A stretch of DNA of 6,930 bases from Deltaproteobacteria bacterium. GTDB lineage: Bacteria; Desulfobacterota; DSM-4660; Desulfatiglandales; B25-G16. The stretch lies in NCBI GenBank assembly GCA_020348625.1, contig CP070752.1:1661460-1668389 (forward strand), in the 5' to 3' direction. The stretch's first letter is position 1. Each line of letters begins with the position of its first letter. The position numbers and the translations under genes were made by a program. Under the pieces are notes generated by a model. That model worked only from the letters and a program-made list of their open reading frames with translations, was not told the DNA's origin and ran no database searches. Shown in pieces: positions 1-6,321 of the stretch.

Positions 1-2
1 AC

Positions 3-902
3 GGAGGCATGGAGGTGTTATCGATGCTTCTCAAATCCTTCCCCAGGGGCAGTCGAATTGCAATGGAGGCTTTAACCTATGACCGAGCCCTGGTAGACGC
101 GCTCCGCTACGAGCATGAGGTCGTTGGTATTCCATTCACGTCCGAGGGCATCGATTTGGATGTCCTGAACAAAGAGCTTTCGTCTGGGGATGTCAAGCTC
201 TTTTATCGGATTATTTATCACCAGAATCCCACAGGATTGGTTTCCACATTAGAAAATATCGAGGCTGCTGCCGAGATTTGTGCCACACACAACACACTCT
301 ATGTATGCGACATCGCTTATTATGAACTGCGCTATGATGGCCAGAAGAACCCGGAACTCGATCTCTCCAAGCATACTAGCACGTGCCTCATAGGCTCCTT
401 TACTAAAACCATTGCGGCAGGGACCAAATGTGGATTCGGCATCTTTCCGGAGGCCGTAGTGGAAAGAGTAACCCCTGTAATAGCGAACACCCGACTGAAC
501 CCGAACTACCCCACTCAGGCAGTGATCAACAACATCATGGTTTCCGGTGAATACGACAGGCATCTCGACTACCTCGCCGATCTGTATCGTCCCAGGCTGG
601 AAGCGTTTAACACAACCTTATCACAATCCTTTCCCGAATTAGAGGTAGTACAGCCGAAAGGGGGCTTCTTCAGCGGGATCTGGCTGCCCGGCATACAGGA
701 TGAAACGGCCTTTATTTCAGCAGCTAAGGACAAGGGCGTTAACATTGCTCCCGCAAATGTGTTTCCGCCGGGGTGGGCACAACACTACCGTGATAAGCAG
801 CAGGGGCCTTTCTTTCGCCTGACCTTTCCTGCGCTCAAGCCCGAGAGTATCGTGAGGGGGATTGAACTGCTCGGAGAGACGTACAGAGAGATTAAGTCAT
901 AA
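3..902 (+). CDS. PLP-dependent class I/II aminotransferase, 5' end outside the window
   Basis: Fold-type I PLP enzyme resembling the 2-aminoadipate/MocR-like aminotransferase group (COG1167). The frame is open from base 3. The ATG at 9 falls inside the conserved 'GG-x-E-x-L' helix that follows the family's N-terminal arm, so it is not the true start and roughly 100 residues are missing. Numbering from that Met, visible motifs are NPTG at 73-76, Asp101 followed by Tyr104 (contact to the PLP pyridine nitrogen), SFTK with Schiff-base Lys133, and FFRLTF with Arg270, the expected substrate-carboxylate binder. The family's usual Arg shortly after the PLP lysine, which contacts the phosphate, appears here as Lys140 (GTKCGFG), a conservative change. 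No N-terminal DNA-binding domain can be seen, and the missing length could hardly hold one. The amino acid substrate is unknown. The gene converges on the alanine racemase with 125 nt between the stops, so co-transcription with the alanine genes is excluded. Confidence 0.9.
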   Translation, partial: GGMEVLSMLLKSFPRGSRIAMEALTYDRALVDALRYEHEVVGIPFTSEGIDLDVLNKELSSGDVKLFYRIIYHQNPTGLVSTLENIEAAAEICATHNTLYVCDIAYYELRYDGQKNPELDLSKHTSTCLIGSFTKTIAAGTKCGFGIFPEAVVERVTPVIANTRLNPNYPTQAVINNIMVSGEYDRHLDYLADLYRPRLEAFNTTLSQSFPELEVVQPKGGFFSGIWLPGIQDETAFISAAKDKGVNIAPANVFPPGWAQHYRDKQQGPFFRLTFPALKPESIVRGIELLGETYREIKS

Positions 903-1027
903 AGCTCTTGAAGGGAATGGTGTCATCGTCGAACACTGCGGCATCTTAGATAACAAGGTGTGGGTGAGGTCAAGGAAAGCTCGGTTTGAGGTAGCCCGGC
1001 GAATTCCTTTTCTCTCAAACAAAGATG
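903..1027. other. Convergent intergenic gap with a weak inverted repeat
   Basis: This gap separates the stop codons of two convergent genes. GTTTGAG at 984-990 pairs with CTCAAAC at 1014-1020 (7 bp stem, 23-nt loop). Neither strand carries a T-tract next to the stem, so it is not a canonical intrinsic terminator, although a bidirectional terminator would be expected here. Nothing else is recognisable. Confidence 0.3.
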
Positions 1028-2200
1028 TTAGATGGCACCGTGCGGGATTCGTGGAACGCGGCACGCTATGTTGGTCACGATTTCGTAGTTGATAGTATCG
1101 AGCCGTTCGGCAAGTTCGTCGGCTGTTATTTCCTCCTTGTCTTGCCTGCCGATAATGACCACTTCGTCTCCCAACTTCACCCTTCCTCGTAAAGCGGTTA
1201 CATCAGCGAGACACTGATCCATGCAGATCCGGCCGACCTGCTGACAGCGTATACCGCCTACCAGGAAATCCGCGCTGTTTGAGAAAAGCCTACTGAACCC
1301 ATCGCCGTAGCCTAGGGGAATGGTAGCGATCAGGGAGGGTTTCTCGGTATGGAACATATGCCCGTAACTCAAACCTGTGCCTGGAGGCACTTCCTTTAGA
1401 AATATAATGCGGGTTTTCCACTCAAGCACCGGTTTCAGTTCTTTTACCCGCCGGTTCAGAATCATGTTGGAAGGTTTTAGACCGTAAATGGATATCCCCG
1501 GGCGCGCTGCATCGAAAGAGGCCTCCGGCAGGTCGAAGATTGCGGCGCTGTTCGCCATATGATATGACTGTATCCCATATTCTCGAGACGCAATTCTAAC
1601 CTGCTCAAATATGTCGATCTGTTTTCGGGAAAATGCCTTGTCCTGCTCATCAGCTCGAGGGAAATGGCTCATTATCCCCTTTACCGAAACCTCGGGAAAA
1701 TCACGGCACCGTTTGAGAAAGCCACTCACTTCATCAGGCCGAATACCTATGCGGCCCATGCCGGTCTCTACCTTGAGATGAACTGCAACCTGTTTCTTGG
1801 CCTTTCGTGCTGCCTCAGCAAGACCCCTCACTTGATCCAAGGTGCACACAACCGCTTCCATGTCGTAGCGGACAAAATACTCACAATCTTCCCATAAGCT
1901 GGGAGAGAGAACTACATAGAGGGCCTTAATCCCTTTTTCAACCAGCTCAACAGCCTCGAAAACATTGGCAACGCCCAGGGTTGTATAGCCCAAGTGTATC
2001 AGATGGCGGACTATGATCTCCGCGCCATGCCCGTATGCATTTGCCTTGATTACCGGCCACAGGGGGCATTCAACCGCAAGTTCCTGCAAGAGAGCCATAT
2101 TATGGGTGAGATTGTCCAGATTGATGAAGATCTTTGTCAGGTGGCCCTCCCTTAACTTCACAGTGTTGGGGGCTTCTGTTGATGCTTTTTTAGTAGCCAT
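1028..2200 (-). CDS. alr: Alanine racemase (PLP-dependent)
   Basis: Interconverts L- and D-alanine in the cytoplasm. It supplies D-Ala for peptidoglycan or, beside two alanine dehydrogenases, can funnel D-Ala into catabolism. The protein is 390 aa with the fold-type III layout: an N-terminal barrel with VIKANAYGHG carrying PLP Lys52, MGRIG with Arg150, HMANSAA at 214-220, and ARPGI-x-IYG at 232-240. The C-terminal beta domain has GLSYGHMF with the second catalytic base Tyr279, and RICMDQ at 324-329. Both catalytic bases are present, so it should be active. PLP Lys is usually near residue 35-39, so this form has an N-terminal extension of about 15 residues. The ATG at 2200 has AGGA about 10 nt upstream. 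An in-frame CTG at 2140 lies 5-6 nt after AGGGAGG and would give a canonical-length enzyme, so the start is uncertain. It is the last gene of the minus-strand run. Confidence 0.95.
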   Translation of the reverse strand: MATKKASTEAPNTVKLREGHLTKIFINLDNLTHNMALLQELAVECPLWPVIKANAYGHGAEIIVRHLIHLGYTTLGVANVFEAVELVEKGIKALYVVLSPSLWEDCEYFVRYDMEAVVCTLDQVRGLAEAARKAKKQVAVHLKVETGMGRIGIRPDEVSGFLKRCRDFPEVSVKGIMSHFPRADEQDKAFSRKQIDIFEQVRIASREYGIQSYHMANSAAIFDLPEASFDAARPGISIYGLKPSNMILNRRVKELKPVLEWKTRIIFLKEVPPGTGLSYGHMFHTEKPSLIATIPLGYGDGFSRLFSNSADFLVGGIRCQQVGRICMDQCLADVTALRGRVKLGDEVVIIGRQDKEEITADELAERLDTINYEIVTNIACRVPRIPHGAI

Positions 2201-2292
2201 ATCAAATCATTCCTGTAAGCGTATTTTGTTCTGGGGCGGTCTTTTGAAGGCGGCACCTTGTTATGTGAGAGTTCTTGTGCATAGTCGATTTC

Positions 2293-2312
2293 CCGTATGC
2301 TTGACAATACGG
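2293..2312. repeat. Stem-loop CCGTAT/ATACGG between ald and alr
   Basis: CCGTAT (2293-2298) and ATACGG (2307-2312) form a perfect 6-bp stem with an 8-nt loop in the 141-nt gap between the downstream ald gene and alr. No T-run follows on either strand, so it is not a textbook terminator. It overlaps the candidate alr promoter's -10 box, so it could be an operator or an mRNA processing element. Its role is unknown. Confidence 0.4.
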
Positions 2313-2338
2313 ATAGCTTGGTGGTGACAGCCCGTCAA
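2310..2338 (-). promoter_or_regulatory. Candidate sigma70-type promoter for alr
   Basis: On the minus strand, TTGACG (2338-2333) is followed after exactly 17 nt by TATCCG (2315-2310). The -35 box matches 5 of 6 consensus bases and the -10 box only 3 of 6. It lies between ald and alr and would give a leader of about 100 nt. If real, alr would have its own promoter in addition to read-through from ald. Single-site matches of this quality also arise by chance. Confidence 0.22.
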
Positions 2339-2341
2339 GCC

Positions 2342-3454
2342 CTAAAGCAAGCTGTCAATGGGACTATATTTAAGCCCAAAGGCATCGGCAACTGCCCTAT
2401 GGGTTACTTTGCCTTCTATTATGTTAGCGCCGTGTCTGAGTTCAAGGTGCTTCTTTAAGGCCTTTTTCCATCCCCTATTAGCGATTTCCAGGGCATAGGG
2501 CAAGGTTGCGTTGGTCAGGGCTATGGTGGAGGTTCTGGGAACAGCCCCCGGCATATTGCTCACGGCATAATGCACCACCCCGTCGATGGTGTAGGTGGGG
2601 TCGAAGTGGGTTGTCTCCCGTGAGGTCTCGAAGCATCCTCCTTGATCGATGGCCACATCCACCAGCACAGCCCCCTTTTTCATGGTTTTCAGCATGTGGC
2701 GGGTAACAAGCTTGGGTGTTCTTGCACCTGGAATAAGCGCGGCACCTATAGTCACGTCCGCTTTTCTGATGAGATCGCGAATCGTTGCAGGGCTGGACAT
2801 CAGGAGAAAGCAGTTCCTGGGCATTACGTCGCTCAGGTATCGGAGCCGGTCGAGGTCTGTATCGAGGATATAGACCTTTGCACCCAGGCCACAGGCCATC
2901 TTGGCTGCGTTCATTCCGACAACTCCGCCGCCCAAAATCAATACCGTTCCGGGATCGACTCCGGGCACCCCGCCCAGCAAAACGCCATGCCCACCCTGGG
3001 CCATCTCCAGGTACTTGGCACCCTCCTGAATTGCCATCGGTCCTGCCACCTCGCTCATGGGAGTAAGCAGCGGCAGAGACCCGTCAGTTCTCTGGACCGT
3101 TTCATAGGCAATGTTAATGGATCGGGCCTTTATCAGGGAATGGGTTAGCTTTTCCGATGCGGCAAGGTGCAAGTAGGCAAAAAAGATTTGGCTTTCCCGC
3201 AAAAGTCCATATTCGGAGAGCATGGGTTCTCTGACCCGCATGATCATTTTTGATCTGGTATAGATCTCCGCTGCTTCGTCAACTATCTCAGCGCCGGCCT
3301 TGACATAGGTACCGTCATCGAAGCCACTGCCGGCGCCGGCGGCCTTTTCCACCAGGACATCATGCCCATTCTGAATCAAGACCTCCACGCCTGCCGGGGT
3401 TATGGAGACCCGGTTTTCGTCTGCCTTGATTTCCTTCAGAACCCCTATGATCAT
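2342..3454 (-). CDS. ald: Alanine dehydrogenase, downstream copy with altered substrate-site residues
   Basis: NAD-dependent L-alanine dehydrogenase family (L-Ala + NAD+ + H2O to pyruvate + NH3 + NADH), 370 aa, the normal length. Start: GTG at 3460 abuts the Shine-Dalgarno, while ATG at 3454 sits 6 nt behind GGAGGAGG and gives the usual MIIGV-x-KEIK N-terminus, so ATG is chosen. Using Mycobacterium tuberculosis numbering, which aligns without gaps, Arg15, His96 (YLHLAA), Ser134, the Rossmann glycines (LGGGVVG, 174-180), Asp198 for the NAD ribose and catalytic Asp270 (DQGG) are kept. Two positions are unusual: pyruvate-binding Lys75 is Arg (RVREP, codon 3230-3232), and the Arg of SEVAGR is Pro139 (codon 3038-3040). 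The paralogue 40 nt upstream has the normal residues at both. Fold and cofactor binding look intact. Activity on alanine may be weakened or redirected, which is an inference. Likely co-transcribed with the upstream copy. Confidence 0.93.
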   Translation of the reverse strand: MIIGVLKEIKADENRVSITPAGVEVLIQNGHDVLVEKAAGAGSGFDDGTYVKAGAEIVDEAAEIYTRSKMIMRVREPMLSEYGLLRESQIFFAYLHLAASEKLTHSLIKARSINIAYETVQRTDGSLPLLTPMSEVAGPMAIQEGAKYLEMAQGGHGVLLGGVPGVDPGTVLILGGGVVGMNAAKMACGLGAKVYILDTDLDRLRYLSDVMPRNCFLLMSSPATIRDLIRKADVTIGAALIPGARTPKLVTRHMLKTMKKGAVLVDVAIDQGGCFETSRETTHFDPTYTIDGVVHYAVSNMPGAVPRTSTIALTNATLPYALEIANRGWKKALKKHLELRHGANIIEGKVTHRAVADAFGLKYSPIDSLL

Positions 3455-3460
3455 GATCAC

Positions 3461-3468
3461 CCTCCTCC
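3461..3468 (-). promoter_or_regulatory. Ribosome binding site of the downstream ald
   Basis: GGAGGAGG on the minus strand lies 6 nt before ATG 3454 and 0 nt before GTG 3460. The spacing selects the ATG, so the protein has 370 residues rather than 372. Confidence 0.8.
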
Positions 3469-3494
3469 AAGAGCTTGGGGAGCAAGCATGGGCC

Positions 3495-4607
3495 TTACAA
3501 CAGTTTGTCTATGGGAACATAATCAAGACCAAAGGCCTCGGCAACCGCCTTATAGGCTACTTTGCCTTTTACCACGTTCGCGCCCAGCTTGATTTCAGGA
3601 TTCCCCTTCATGGCCTTTTTCCACCCCTTGTTAGCGATTTCCACGGCGTAGGGAAGGGTGGCATTGGTGAGCGCCATGGTTGATGTTTTGGGTACAGCCC
3701 CGGGCATGTTCGCAACGCAGTAGTGTACCACGCCGTCAACAGTGTAGATCGGGTTGGAATGGGTGGTCGGTTTCGAGGTCTCGAAGCATCCTCCTTGATC
3801 GATGGCCACATCCACCAGCACAGCCCCCCTTTTCATGGTTTTCAGCATATCTCGGGTAACGAGCTTGGGCGCCTTAGCCCCGATCACGAGAACCGCACCG
3901 ATAACAACATCGGCCTCCTTTACCAGCTCGCGAATCGTAGCCGGGCTGGACATTAGGAGAAAGCAGTTCCTGGGCATTACGTCGCTCAGATAGCGTAAAC
4001 GCTCCAGGTTCATATCGAGGACATAAACCTTTGCTCCCAGGCCGCAGGCCATCTTGGCTGCGTTTGTACCGACAACTCCGCCGCCTAAAATCACTACCGT
4101 TCCGGGATCGACTCCGGGCACCCCGCCCAGCAAAATGCCATGCCCACCCTGGGCCATCTCGAGGTACTTGGCACCCTGCTGGATTGCCATGCGCCCTGCC
4201 ACCTCGCTCATGGGAGTGAGGAGCGGCAAGGACCCGTCGGCCTTTTGAATGGTTTCGTAGGCGATATTGATGGAGCCCTTCTTGATAAGTTCGTGGGTTA
4301 GCTCTTCCGCCGCTGCAAGGTGCAGGTACGTAAAGATAATCTGGTCTTTTTTGATGAGATCATATTCGGGCGGCAAAGGCTCCTTCACGTGCATGACCAT
4401 ATCTGCCCGTTCAAAGATCTCTCCCGATGTTTCAACGATTTCCGCGCCGGCCTTGCTGTAGGCGCCGTCCTCAAAGCCGCTACCAGAGCCGGCGGTCTTT
4501 TGCACCAAAATGGTATGTCCGTTCTGTTTCATGACCTCCACCCCTGCCGGGGTCATGGAAATCCTATTCTCCTCAGCCTTAATTTCCTTTAAAACTCCCA
4601 CGATCAT
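3495..4607 (-). CDS. ald: Alanine dehydrogenase, upstream copy with canonical active site
   Basis: NAD-dependent L-alanine dehydrogenase, 370 aa, acting in the cytoplasm. It oxidises L-alanine to pyruvate and ammonia, or aminates pyruvate when ammonia is plentiful. The open frame extends 21 codons upstream to 4670, but that stretch overlaps the end of the decayed GTPase region and does not resemble the family. The ATG at 4607 is preceded by AGGAGG at 6 nt and starts the canonical MIVGV-x-KEIK. Aligned to the M. tuberculosis enzyme, all key positions are kept: Arg15, Lys75 (HVKEP), His96 (YLHLAA), Ser134 and Arg139 (MSEVAGR), LGGGVVG at 174-180, Asp198 (VLDMN) and Asp270 (DQGG). One small oddity is Ile242 where VPGAKAPKL is usual. 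This copy is first in the ald-ald-alr set and is the likely functional alanine dehydrogenase. Transcription should start within 4608-5011 or further upstream. Confidence 0.96.
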   Translation of the reverse strand: MIVGVLKEIKAEENRISMTPAGVEVMKQNGHTILVQKTAGSGSGFEDGAYSKAGAEIVETSGEIFERADMVMHVKEPLPPEYDLIKKDQIIFTYLHLAAAEELTHELIKKGSINIAYETIQKADGSLPLLTPMSEVAGRMAIQQGAKYLEMAQGGHGILLGGVPGVDPGTVVILGGGVVGTNAAKMACGLGAKVYVLDMNLERLRYLSDVMPRNCFLLMSSPATIRELVKEADVVIGAVLVIGAKAPKLVTRDMLKTMKRGAVLVDVAIDQGGCFETSKPTTHSNPIYTVDGVVHYCVANMPGAVPKTSTMALTNATLPYAVEIANKGWKKAMKGNPEIKLGANVVKGKVAYKAVAEAFGLDYVPIDKLL

Positions 4608-4613
4608 CTGTAT

Positions 4614-4619
4614 CCTCCT
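4614..4619 (-). promoter_or_regulatory. Ribosome binding site of the upstream ald
   Basis: AGGAGG on the minus strand sits 6 nt before ATG 4607, the same spacing as in the downstream copy. It fixes the start at 4607 rather than at the upstream ATG 4670. Confidence 0.8.
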
Positions 4620-4638
4620 GCATAAGCTGTTATGAAAC

Positions 4639-4651
4639 TGTCTCAGAAACA
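4639..4651. promoter_or_regulatory. Imperfect 13-bp dyad upstream of ald
   Basis: TGTCTCAGAAACA has arms TGTCTC/GAAACA with one mismatched pair around a central base. Its inner end is 32 nt from the ald start, a position where a repressor or activator could act. No regulator gene is adjacent, and a dyad this short is weak evidence. Confidence 0.2.
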
Positions 4652-4676
4652 AACCACTTGCCACCGGCACGAAAGC

Positions 4677-4848
4677 CTATGGGCAGAGCTTTGCCGCAAG
4701 CTCGCGAGGATAGAGTCGCTCCTCCATATTTGGAATCTGCGCGGCTGTGAAGGCAACTACGGTATACCGAGGATTGTCCCTGAAATAGACGTTGAAGTTG
4801 TGAAAATCACGACCAGGCTGCCCCTATAATGATGACTTTCTCGACCAT
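4677..4848 (-). pseudogene. Frameshifted N-terminal remnant of a cyclic 2,3-diphosphoglycerate synthetase-like GTPase (COG2403)
   Basis: From ATG 4848 the minus strand reads MVEKVIIIGAA, then meets a stop (TGA, 4807-4809) after two aberrant codons. Skipping one base, an extra T at about 4815, restores GRDFHNFNVYFRDNP, then VVAFTAAQIPNMEERLYP and ELAAKLCP, ending at TAG 4677-4679. These are the signature N-terminal blocks of the COG2403 GTPase family (GAAGRDFHNFN, FRDNP, VVAFTATQIP, YPPELAG), recognised from memory. Intact members are about 440 aa. Here only about 55 residues survive, and the P-loop and the rest of the GTPase domain are absent from the window. A modest AGGT Shine-Dalgarno lies 8 nt or so before the ATG. 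The remnant sits just upstream of ald in the same orientation, so a deletion may have fused this locus to the ald promoter region. An alternative is assembly error for the single-base shift, but the truncation would remain. Confidence 0.82.
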
Positions 4849-5011
4849 AATGGCTACCTAGCCCTGCTTAGACCTAAAAGGGCGTTTGCTGGTCATCGGA
4901 ATTACCTCGGTTGCCCGGGAAGGGTATACTATCACGTTGGTAACTGTGTTACAAAGCATCTTTTGTGAATACGAATTGAGGTTGGCAAAAAAGCTCTGGC
5001 AGTTTATCGAA
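4849..5011. other. Gap between hydrolase and GTPase remnant, no gene seen
   Basis: Together with the remnant, this makes 404 nt (4608-5011) without an intact gene. A 73-codon minus-strand frame overlaps the hydrolase 3' end and has no family resemblance or good ribosome binding site. The CCCTTAGGG followed by T's near 5015-5035 has a 3-bp stem only and lies inside the hydrolase 3' end, so it is not a terminator. A promoter for the ald genes is expected somewhere here, but I could not pick one with good -35 and -10 boxes. Confidence 0.4.
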
Positions 5012-5818
5012 TCATCCCTTAGGGTTTTTTTCAACAAGCAATGAGTATTCTTCAGGCCTACGGTCAGCGAAGATATCATTTCTCTCGGTAATCATCTTAT
5101 CTCTGGCTAAACCTATGTCGACATCTTTGATACCAACCTCTTCGCCTGCTTGTGACGCCTGGATCAGTATGTCACCTCTTGGGTTTGCAATGGTTGAGAG
5201 GCCGGTGAAGGCAAGGGCTCCTTCCGTTCCGATTCGATTAGCCGTAATTGTATAAACGCCGTTGGTAAGCGCGTGGATGGGGACGGCTTTCTGGGCAAGG
5301 CCTGGCAGGACGAGGCATGAAGGATGGCAAATGATATCCGTGCCTTTAAGGGCGAGTATCCTCCAGACTTCGGGGAATATCCAATCGAAGCAGATGAGCA
5401 TGCCTATTTTGCACCATCCGATATCGTAAACCCCCAAACCCACATCACCCGGCTTGAAATAGTCTTTTTCATTCATAAACAGATGGAGCTTGCGATATTT
5501 CCCCAGATACCCGCCAGGCCCGATAAGCACGGCCGAATTATGGAGAACTCCCCCGTCTCTCTCATTGAAGCCGGATACAATATGGATATTTAGCTTGCTG
5601 CACCTAGCCTCTAGAAATTCGATAAACCTGCTCTGCTGTATCTCTTCCGATGTTTCCCATGCCTGCTCATGAGAGGTGAAGTTATACCCAGAGTTACACA
5701 ATTCAGGTAGCACCAAGAGATCTGCAGTTTCACAGAGAGGGAGTAATGCATCAATAGTCAGAATCGTTGCCTCTACATCACCCAATGCCGGTGCAAACTG
5801 AACATAACCGATTTTCAT
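5012..5818 (-). CDS. Carbon-nitrogen hydrolase (nitrilase superfamily amidase)
   Basis: Cytoplasmic thiol hydrolase of the nitrilase superfamily, 268 aa, which is normal for single-domain members. The Glu-Lys-Cys triad is complete: Glu39 in VLPEL, Lys110 in YRKLHLF and Cys143 in ICFDWIFPE. Glu117 (NEKDYF) matches the second conserved Glu. The late segment NRIGTEG with F-x-G-x-S and NPRGD (195-216) is typical of N-carbamoylputrescine amidase/beta-ureidopropionase-like and archaeal nitrilase-like branches, so hydrolysis of an amide or N-carbamoyl compound with release of ammonia is likelier than true nitrile hydrolysis. The substrate cannot be assigned. The ATG at 5818 lies 8 nt behind GGAGGAGG (5827-5834). 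The gene follows the VOC gene by 26 nt, so the two are probably in one transcript. Whether transcription continues across the 404-nt gap into ald is unknown. Confidence 0.93.
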   Translation of the reverse strand: MKIGYVQFAPALGDVEATILTIDALLPLCETADLLVLPELCNSGYNFTSHEQAWETSEEIQQSRFIEFLEARCSKLNIHIVSGFNERDGGVLHNSAVLIGPGGYLGKYRKLHLFMNEKDYFKPGDVGLGVYDIGWCKIGMLICFDWIFPEVWRILALKGTDIICHPSCLVLPGLAQKAVPIHALTNGVYTITANRIGTEGALAFTGLSTIANPRGDILIQASQAGEEVGIKDVDIGLARDKMITERNDIFADRRPEEYSLLVEKNPKG

Positions 5819-5844
5819 CCCCGTTTCCTCCTCCGTATTAACGC

Positions 5845-6303
5845 TTAGTCCCCCCAGTGCTGGAGCTCTATGATGTTTCCCTCCGGATCTGCCACATAGA
5901 CAAATGTAATAAGGCCTGCGCCGGGAATTCGAACAGTAGCAAGCTCGCCGATCCCTCGCCCTCCTGCGGCAATGACCGCATCCCGTGCGACTTCCACGTC
6001 GTCAACTGCAAAGGCGATATGGGCGAATCCAGGCCTGTTGATTGCGGCTCGCTGAGGCTTTTTTTGAATGTTGTATTGGAATATTTCCAACGTAGGTCCT
6101 TTTCCTTCATAGCCGGGCAGCCTCAGATGGATGCCATGAATTTCAGCACCCGCAACACCCGTCCCTTTTTCCAGCCAATCTCCGGACAGGTTTCTCTCGG
6201 GAGGGACCGGGATACATCCAAAGACCTGTTGGTAGAACTGAGCAAGCCTCCTCCAGTCTTGTGCTACAATGTTGATGTGAACGAATCGAGCGAGAGCTCC
6301 CAC
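5845..6303 (-). CDS. VOC-superfamily (glyoxalase/bleomycin-resistance fold) protein
   Basis: Protein of 152 aa with two beta-alpha-beta-beta-beta units. The four usual metal-ligand positions are filled: His9 (FVHINIV), Glu73 (TLEIFQY), His95 (FAHIAFAVDD) and Glu146 (GNIIELQ), so it probably binds a divalent metal. VOC members include glyoxalase I, methylmalonyl-CoA epimerase, dioxygenases and resistance proteins. The ADPEGNIIELQ ending is generic, so no reaction is assigned. The start is GTG at 6303, with AGGGGG (6309-6314) 5 nt upstream and no nearby in-frame ATG. The N-terminus MGALARFVHINI leads directly into the first strand, supporting this start. It lies 18 nt after the small membrane protein gene and 26 nt before the hydrolase, suggesting a three-gene transcript. 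Confidence 0.9.
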   Translation of the reverse strand: MGALARFVHINIVAQDWRRLAQFYQQVFGCIPVPPERNLSGDWLEKGTGVAGAEIHGIHLRLPGYEGKGPTLEIFQYNIQKKPQRAAINRPGFAHIAFAVDDVEVARDAVIAAGGRGIGELATVRIPGAGLITFVYVADPEGNIIELQHWGD

Positions 6304-6321
6304 GTCCGCCCCCTGAAAGGT

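Larger units (their letters stand above)
2342..4607 (-). repeat. Tandem duplication of ald with patches of near-identical DNA
   Basis: The two 370-codon ald genes align over their full length with a constant offset of 1153 bp and no gaps. By my count 277 of 370 residues match (about 75%). DNA identity is patchy: 2622-2695 versus 3775-3848 matches 73 of 74, 2790-2836 versus 3943-3989 matches 46 of 47, and 2943-3024 versus 4096-4177 matches 80 of 82. In contrast, 2521-2580 versus 3674-3733 differs at 17 of 60 bases although the encoded segment is also well conserved. Confidence 0.9.

Noticed and set aside
984..1020. Inverted repeat GTTTGAG/CTCAAAC as a terminator
   Set aside because: The loop is long (23 nt), the stem is AT-rich and there is no T-tract on either side.
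862..1092. 76-codon + strand frame overlapping the aminotransferase end and the alr 3' end
   Set aside because: It overlaps two well-supported genes, has no ribosome binding site and shows no family resemblance.
2642..3148. 168-codon + strand frame antisense to the downstream ald
   Set aside because: The minus strand encodes a full alanine dehydrogenase here; similar frames appear opposite the paralogue, as expected for shadows of a duplicated gene.
4608..4670. 21-codon N-terminal extension of the upstream ald
   Set aside because: The strong ribosome binding site and family alignment place the start at 4607; the extra codons come from the region beside the decayed GTPase gene.
4632..4829. 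65-codon + strand frame between ald and the hydrolase
   Set aside because: It is the reverse complement of the GTPase remnant, whose minus-strand translation matches known family blocks.
5012..5040. CCCTTAGGG plus T-run as an intrinsic terminator
   Set aside because: The stem is only three base pairs and lies within the hydrolase coding sequence, in the wrong orientation for it.
4858..5079. 73-codon minus-strand frame overlapping the hydrolase 3' end
   Set aside because: No good ribosome binding site, overlaps a real gene out of frame, and no recognisable motif.
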